From contig JARGXX010000074.1 in NCBI GenBank assembly GCA_030374765.1, positions 1 through 23,623 of the forward strand: 23,623 bases of DNA, in the 5' to 3' direction. The notes below the pieces were generated by a model that was not told where the DNA came from, ran no database searches, and worked only from the letters and a program-made list of their open reading frames with translations. Shown here piece after piece: positions 18,420-23,623 of this stretch. The first letter of the stretch is position 1. Each line of letters begins with the position of its first letter. This DNA is from Agarophyton chilense. Its lineage: Eukaryota > Rhodophyta > Florideophyceae > Gracilariales > Gracilariaceae. The position numbers and the translations under genes are program-made.

Positions 18420-18716
18420 CCGGTTGTTTGTACTAATCTGTCAAGCTAGAGCGCACAAAGATTGAATCTGCTCCTGCACCACTTCTCTACTTTTACCTTT
18501 AAACTGCGGCGACAGAAAGATTCACGCTAGTTTTACCTCCATCAAAACTAGAAAAACTGCAGATATGTGCTAGTTTTCCTTCACATACAAACTAGCACTA
18601 ATGAACAAATGAAAATATTTTCAGAAATTAACACCTCCAAATTTGGATAAATTCACGGGTTTTTCGGTCATTTCAATTCGTCCTTTTTTGACCACTGAAC
18701 TAGCATTCCGAGAAGG
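18420..18716. other. AT-rich gene-free tract with CTAGTTTT-type motifs, candidate right end of the large element
   Basis: There is no gene here. Within 200 bp there are GCTAGTTTTA near 18525, AAAACTAGAAAAACTGCAG near 18545, GTGCTAGTTTTCC near 18567, AAACTAGCACTAATG near 18588 and GAACTAGCATTCC near 18698, in both orientations. TTTTGACCACT at 18686-18696 also occurs at 135-145. The reverse complement of 18711-18693 matches the first 19 bases of the window at 16 positions. Base composition becomes visibly richer in G+C just after 18716. The pattern fits subterminal transposase-binding repeats and a terminal inverted repeat. Confidence 0.4.
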
Positions 18717-18933
18717 CACGCCTCGTACTCGAGCATTGGCATCCGTGCAGTCCACGTGTTCCACCCGTGTGCACTTCCGGTCCTAACCGCCCGTCAGCAC
18801 GCAATAGCGGTATAGCTTGTCATAGCCCAAGCTATTCCTCAGGCGAGCGAAACTTCTAAGTCCTGCGAAGAAACCCCCTTGAAGGGCATTGTCCTTCATA
18901 TACCCCTCCTTAGGTGACGAACACGCCGTTGAA
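18717..18933. other. Junction DNA, no gene seen
   Basis: GC-richer sequence between the AT-rich tract and the first ATG of the plus-strand decayed frame. A minus-strand frame spans it but shows no recognisable motif, and I take it as a shadow. Confidence 0.3.
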
Positions 18934-20806
18934 ATGGCGGGGAGGCCAAGGTCCAATCGGCATAAGAGCGAGCCGCGTAACGCTTCCAGCGACCACTCGA
19001 CTTTCGAAGGCAGAGCTGCATAACCGAACGACAAACGCACCAACGCGGTAATCACTCCTCGAACTTCGAGCGTTCTTCTGCATCGTACACCAACTTCCAG
19101 CGAACACATTCCGATACCTCGGTGACCAGTATTCTGATGAACGTTGGTACAAAATCCCCGCCGGGGGTTACGTTTCTCCGGTTTCCATTCGCTCCCCTTC
19201 CGCGGGGGAGTGCCTCGTTTAACCGCGCCGAGCCGATCCCGGGGTCCCGTTGAAGCTTCAAGCCACATCATTCCTGCGGAGGACACCTCGCCTACTTACG
19301 AAGAACTCGTCGGGTTAAACCCGCGTCAACATGCGGCGCGATTTTCCGGAGAGCTCCGTGGTTCCATCCGAAAGCGGTCTTCGACGAAGAACTCGTGGCG
19401 TCGTATGCTGATGGCAATGCGAGTCTCCCGGGCGAGCTGCCGGCTTTGATCACCACCTCGTGGGATTGGCGGCGCCGTGTGGCGGTTCCCCTTCACGCGA
19501 TTCTGCGGCGAAGGCGCGAGTCGGCGGAGGAGGCGCATCTTGTATTCGTCCGCATGGGCTACTCACGGATCAACCGGGCAAACTTTCAATACCCATCCCC
19601 GACGAATTCGGCTTCGTACCTTACGGATGTACCGGACTCAGGTTGAGATCGGCTATTGTGACCGCCGTTGAGCGTTGGAAACTTACGTGCGCGGTCAACC
19701 GCGAGGCGCGTCAAGAAGCCATATGCTGGGTCCGTCCAATCATTCGTGCCGAGTTCCGTCACCTTCGTCGTGAGTCCCGATATCGGTGGTTACAGAACTT
19801 CGTCCGCGAGGAGCGTCGGCAGGTTCCCGCTTTGGGTTCCTTGTACCTTATCAGAACACGGAGATAAACCGGATTAGCCCCTTCTACCAGTTTGGGCGAT
19901 ATGTTCCCCTGCCTGGGTTGTGGTGGTCCTTCGTCAGGTGTGCCGGGTGATGTTACGTGGAGTTGCGTCCAGTCGTCTCCTATCTGGGCTCGTACCTCAT
20001 CGAGGATCCGCACTCCCGGCTTATGGTCCGTGGTCCTAACCGAATGGGCAGTCCGCGCCACGGCGTACAACTTGTGGGAAGCTACGACCAGTATCGACTG
20101 TGGTATCTTCCTCCGCGTTTGGCGTGGTTACATCCGGCAGCTGGACCTTCAACTCCCTCTTGGATGTGTTAATAACGCTGATGAATCTCGGGAGCTCATC
20201 GACATCATTGGGCGTGTCGACTGGGCTGTCGTGCCTGTCCGCAGAGCGGCCGTGGTCAAGAATCCGGTGGGGCTGATTGGTCTCCGGGGCGTCGCACGCC
20301 GTTGGCGGGAGATTTCATCTTCTTTAACCCATGGGAGCAGCAAGAGATCTCCGAGGCGGAGGCCTTCGTCACTCCGGATGGCTCCACGAGGCATACCATA
20401 CGGGCACCCCGTGGGGTTTGTCAACTCGGATGGCTTCTACTACGCCTGTGGTGGAGATGATCTCCCGGAGGAGGAGGGCGAATACCGTGGCGACGAGTCA
20501 TGGAGGACGTGGGAGATCCCAATGGTGCCGATACTATGGCGCGGCCAGCGCAGGGAGCGACTCACGCAGGTGCGGTGGTCGATCCAGTGGCGGCGGCTTT
20601 GCCGACGACCGGAAGTTATCGAGGTTCCCATACGCCCAGAGGCGGTCGTGATCTCCCAGTTCTTTCGGGGGTTTTGGACTGAATGCGCAAGCGGCGAGCG
20701 GAGACATCGGTGCGATGAGGAACGCCCTCGCGGCACGCCTGGCAGGCGGGAGTAACCCCTCTAGCGATTCGGGTGGCGCGCACGGCAGTCCGGGTTCTTC
20801 CAACTA
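18934..20806 (+). pseudogene. Decayed, unidentified frame, possibly retroelement gag-like
   Basis: An ATG at 18934 gives MAGRPRSNRHKSEPRNASSD, then a stop. Protein-like stretches continue in changing frames to TAA at 20804-20806. They include PTYEELVGLNPRQHAARFSG (about 19290), FDEELVASYADGNASLPGEL (about 19380), a charged stretch ending VREERRQVPALGSLYLIRTR (to 19863), NNADESRELIDIIGRVDWAV (about 20170) and a low-complexity Ala/Gly/Ser C-terminus with AASGDIGAMRNALAARLAGG. At least five frame changes are needed over about 620 codons. The size, the Arg-rich and disordered ends, and its position beside a Ty3/Gypsy pol suggest a gag. However, there is no CCHC zinc knuckle, and it lies on the opposite strand to pol. 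It could instead belong to a different, nested element. Confidence 0.3.
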
Positions 20807-21039
20807 ATCACTTGTGATCTTGGTTAGTATGTCCCGCTGTGCGGTAGTGTGTGCAGCAACTTCGAAAATAGTATACTGCTTCCATCTATGACGTATTTGT
20901 TTTCTTTCTTCTGTTCCACTTCTTCTGAGTGTCCTTCTCCAGGTCTTCTGTGCATCTTCTCCTCCTTCCAAGGGTTCTTATCCAGATCTTCTGTTCCTTT
21001 ATCCCCATCGGGTGTCTTCTTATCCCACTTGAGCTCGGT
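20807..21039 (-). other. Purine-rich tract after the pol stop, candidate polypurine/3' non-coding region
   Basis: On the minus strand this interval is strongly purine-rich from about 21030 to 20890, with repeated variants of AGAAGA, GAACAGAAG and GGATAAGAA. It follows directly after the chromodomain stop, where a polypurine tract and 3' LTR are expected in a Ty3/Gypsy element. I could not define LTR ends (no clear TG...CA pair with a partner copy), so the LTR itself is not claimed. Confidence 0.3.
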
Positions 21040-23623
21040 CTATGGTAGCCGGGCAAAAGCAGTGACAGTACGACTATGATACTGCACCACCTTTGACCGA
21101 GGTGGGTGCTCTATCGGTTCGTCTGAATCCCATTCGGGGCCGTACCCTTACAACGGACCAAGTATTGGAGATACCCCTTTGGGTGGTAGGGAGTGCTCTA
21201 GAATGCGTCCCGACCACGAACTCTTGTCGGTACACTTCCCGGCCCTCCCGTATGACGGTGTCGCTATTTTCGGGTGGTACCCGTCCTCAGCCATGGGGTA
21301 CCGAAGTGATCCACGCGTTGGGCGGCTTCGCTCCGGTCGGGCCGTGTAGCGCGCAAGGCAGTCCTGGGCTGAGTAGAATGCCGACCCGATTTCGGCGGTT
21401 CATTTTCCCCAAGTGCCGGCCTTGTTTCGGCGCTTCTCACTCCGGTTGGAGGGCCCACACTAGCGGGTAACGCGGGTAGTCGTTTCCGCTGATCGGCGTG
21501 GTGAAGCTCGCTTCGGCGGTGAGATTCGCTGGGGAGGTGTGGCGCATTGTCGCACCTCTCTGTCCCACGGCGAGATTCCATGTAGTCACGTGGAGTGTTC
21601 CAATGGCTGGCTGTCCGGCGTCGTCGCCGTCGATGTATCCGCCTCCCTGTGCGGGGTACTCGGCGATGCGTCGTCCACTCGTACTATATCAGGCTGCGGT
21701 GCGTCAAGCGCATTTGAATTCCGTGTTGCACGTGTGGTGACACCTCGGCGATTGTTGGTGGCGTTATCCGCAGCTGCGTTCTGAGGCTTGGATAGCGACT
21801 GCGTCGAGTCGTGCAGGACGTCGGTATCAGGCACCCCTGATAGGCGAAGAATGACACGCGACGGTGCGGCGTTTCCAGCCACGGCATCGACCGGATTACG
21901 ACGGCTGTCGGGCGCCTCCCCCCCCTTAGACGATGCACCGGGGTTGGTGGTCCGTCGGGGGGACTGGGGAGGAGCGACGAATGCGCGACACGATTCCTCG
22001 CGGGTTGGCGCCGCGGGTAGCGGAAGGTCAGACAAACCCGATGGGTGTGGTAACGCGTAGGGACGCGGGTGGACCTGGGTTAGGGGGTCGATGTATCCGT
22101 TTCAACGGGAGCAGTCCACACACAGTACGTTGGGATGTTTAACGGCGGAGGAGCCGATATCACGCGATCGCGGGAGATGCGTTGGTGATTACCAGTGTGG
22201 GTCAACAACGACAGTGTCGGGAGCCACAGAATAACCCGAAAGGGGCCGTCGGCAACGGGTGTACAGGCTTGTGTGCGTTTCTCCTTCTCTGGGTTCCATT
22301 ACTCCTTGCGGATGAATACATGACCGTCGGGGGCGAGACGTGGCGGCGAGCGAGGGGCTTTGGTATCAAATTCACGCTTGTAAGTGGCCTGGCTCGGCAC
22401 ATTGAACGCCGTGCGGCGGCGGAACGAGCTTCTTGAGCCAAGTTTTCCCACGCTTCGCGGTAAGCAGTCGTGACGAAAGGTATCCACGTGGGCTGTGGTT
22501 CCAGCGCCACGGGCGGTGGGGTACGGGGACAGTACCAGCTCGAAGGGCGTTAATCCAGTTGTCCTGTGCACCTGCGTATTGTAGGCAAAGTGAGCGCATC
22601 AGTGAAACAAGTCCAATCTTTGGGGTGTCTGCAACGTATGAACGGAGTATCGCAAGTAATGTCCGGTTGAACCGTTCGGCCTGCCCATTAGTTTGGGGGT
22701 GGTAGTGTCGTAAACAGGTTGTTTAATGTCCAAGATGCGACACATATCCTCGAGAAACGAGAGGCGAACTTTCTCCAGTTATTGGAGAGGACGTTGACCG
22801 GTTGGCCCGTAGACGAAGATCCAGTGTAGGACGAAGGCTTGAGCCACGCTCATAGCGGAGATCTTCCGTACGGTACGGCCCGTACCAGCTTGGAGAACGA
22901 TATCCGTATTACGAGTAAGAACTTGTAATTCCGCTTAGTGGTAAGGAAGGGACCGAGTATATCGATTGCCACAAACTCCAATGGGGCGCGAGCTGGAAAC
23001 AGCTTCAACTTCGTCGCATGAAGGCGGAGTTTGTGACACGTTCCGAGCGCAATTGGTACACAAACCGCACCGTTTCGTAGCAGTCCACTGCATGGCAGGC
23101 CAGTAGAGGTTACGGCGTAGGGTGAGGTAAGGTTCCGTGTCCCCGACGTGGCCACTCAGTTTGGAGTAGTGCGACAACCGCAAGACTCTCAACTGGAGGT
23201 TATGTGGTACCCCGATTTGTGGGTGCGATCCGACGGTCCCGTACAGGTATCCGGCGTCATTCACCTGAAAGGGGAGAGTACCTCCTCCATTGAGTTGAGC
23301 GCTGACCTTCGCACAGAACGGGTCAGCGAATTGCTCCCGTATCATCTCCTCTGGAGTAAATAGGCACGAAGTTCCCTGGTAAGGGTTTCTCGGAATCTTC
23401 CGAGAGAGGAAGTCATCCAATTCGGAACCGGAATCTGAAGATTCCGTGTCTCTTTCCTCGTCCTCGATGGTAGCGTCGTCGCCATTCACTGCAAAGCAGG
23501 GTATTTCATCATCTTTGACGGGTAGTGCTTCGCCAGTAGTGACCAGGCGGGAGAGAGCATCGGCTTGGGTGTTGCACGATCCTTTTCGGTACTGCACGTC
23601 AAAGTCAAATTCCGCTAGACGGA
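21040..23623 (-). pseudogene. Ty3/Gypsy (chromovirus-like) pol fragment: RNase H end, integrase, chromodomain
   Basis: The pol enters from the right edge with VQYRKGSCNTQADALSRL, the usual end of RNase H. A His-His-Cys-Cys zinc finger follows (HYSKLSGH, then CGLCTNC; about 23200-23090). After a frame change near 23095 the integrase core shows LEFVAIDILGPF with the first catalytic Asp. A second block reads SNNWRKFASRFLEDMCRILD, where the usual Asp of S-D-N-G appears as Asn. TNGQAERFNRTLLAILRS near 22690-22640 keeps the catalytic Glu. HRTTGLTPFELVLSP and a GPFRVI-type C-terminal domain follow (to about 22150). A Ser/Pro/Thr-rich tail leads to a chromodomain (YLVRCKG-like, GYGPEWDSDEPIEH; about 21170-21090) and TAG at 21042-21040. 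Several frameshifts and stops make it dead. The reverse transcriptase and protease lie beyond the window. Chromodomain-bearing integrases steer insertion into heterochromatin in characterised chromoviruses. Confidence 0.75.

Larger units (their letters stand above)
1..18716. mobile_element. Inferred large Plavaka-like DNA transposon with chromatin-modification cargo (left end not seen)
   Basis: The boundaries are inferred from shared CTAGTTTT and TTTTGACCACT motifs at both ends, a 16/19 inverted match, the transposase at 18205-14935 next to the right end, and the composition change at about 18.72 kb. Cargo would be the coiled-coil gene, the reductase-like gene, the membrane protein, the ParB/dioxygenase gene, the palindrome array, the methyltransferase-SET gene and the basic protein. 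A shorter transposon (about 14.9-18.7 kb) beside unrelated genes is the main alternative. A target-site duplication was not identified because the left end may lie outside the window. Confidence 0.3.

Noticed and set aside
1..18716. Repeat-induced point mutation (heavy C-to-T)
   Set aside because: Several stops could be C-to-T changes, but the long frames remain open with ordinary codon choice and the GC-rich palindromes are intact. Lesions are too few and include indels.
18783..19286. 167-codon minus-strand frame
   Set aside because: No motif is visible, and the plus strand here offers an ATG with a gag-like N-terminus. Treated as a shadow.
1..23623. tRNA or rRNA genes
   Set aside because: No cloverleaf with a matching T-loop signature and no rRNA core sequence was noticed by eye on either strand. 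A covariance-model scan was not possible.

Overview
The window is eukaryotic nuclear DNA from an intron-poor genome of roughly even base composition. Signs are one convincing short spliceosomal intron (64 bp, GTGAGT donor), AATAAA signals just after stops, a SET domain, a Plavaka-like (CACTA-related) transposase and a chromodomain Ty3/Gypsy pol. Long single-exon reading frames would suit a red alga of the Chondrus type or an intron-poor fungus. I cannot decide between them from sequence alone.

Region 1 (1-3710) holds a short coiled-coil gene on the minus strand, an intact ketopantoate-reductase-like gene on the plus strand, and a broken plus-strand gene for a membrane protein. Region 2 (3792-14847) is the most unusual part. 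A long minus-strand frame, now broken, joins a basic N-terminus, a ParB-like DGHHR domain, a disordered acidic/basic linker and a C-terminal 2-oxoglutarate/Fe(II) dioxygenase-like domain. It is transcribed away from an 815-bp array of seven palindromic cassettes (7741-8555). On the other side of the array a divergent gene encodes a DPPY-type DNA amino-methyltransferase fused to a C-terminal SET domain. Downstream of that lies a broken gene for a very basic, coiled-coil protein. Region 3 (14935-18205) is a decayed Plavaka-like transposase on the minus strand. Region 4 (about 18420-18716) is a gene-free, AT-rich tract with repeated CTAGTTTT-type motifs that are also present at the left edge (1-145). 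Region 5 (18720-23623) is more GC-rich and holds two decayed retroelement-like reading frames facing each other: an unidentified gag-like frame on the plus strand and a Ty3/Gypsy RNase H-integrase-chromodomain fragment on the minus strand.

My working model, which is inference, is that about 1-18.7 kb is one large, ageing DNA transposon. It would carry its transposase plus a putative chromatin/DNA-modification cargo: ParB-like + dioxygenase, and adenine or N4-cytosine methyltransferase + SET. The two modification genes fire outward from a hierarchical palindrome array that could be a binding, replication, silencing or cleavage site. Several frames carry one to five lesions each, so this copy looks inactive or the assembly has indel errors. 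The methyltransferase-SET frame is open for 978 codons, and its stop falls on the invariant Tyr of the final SET motif.
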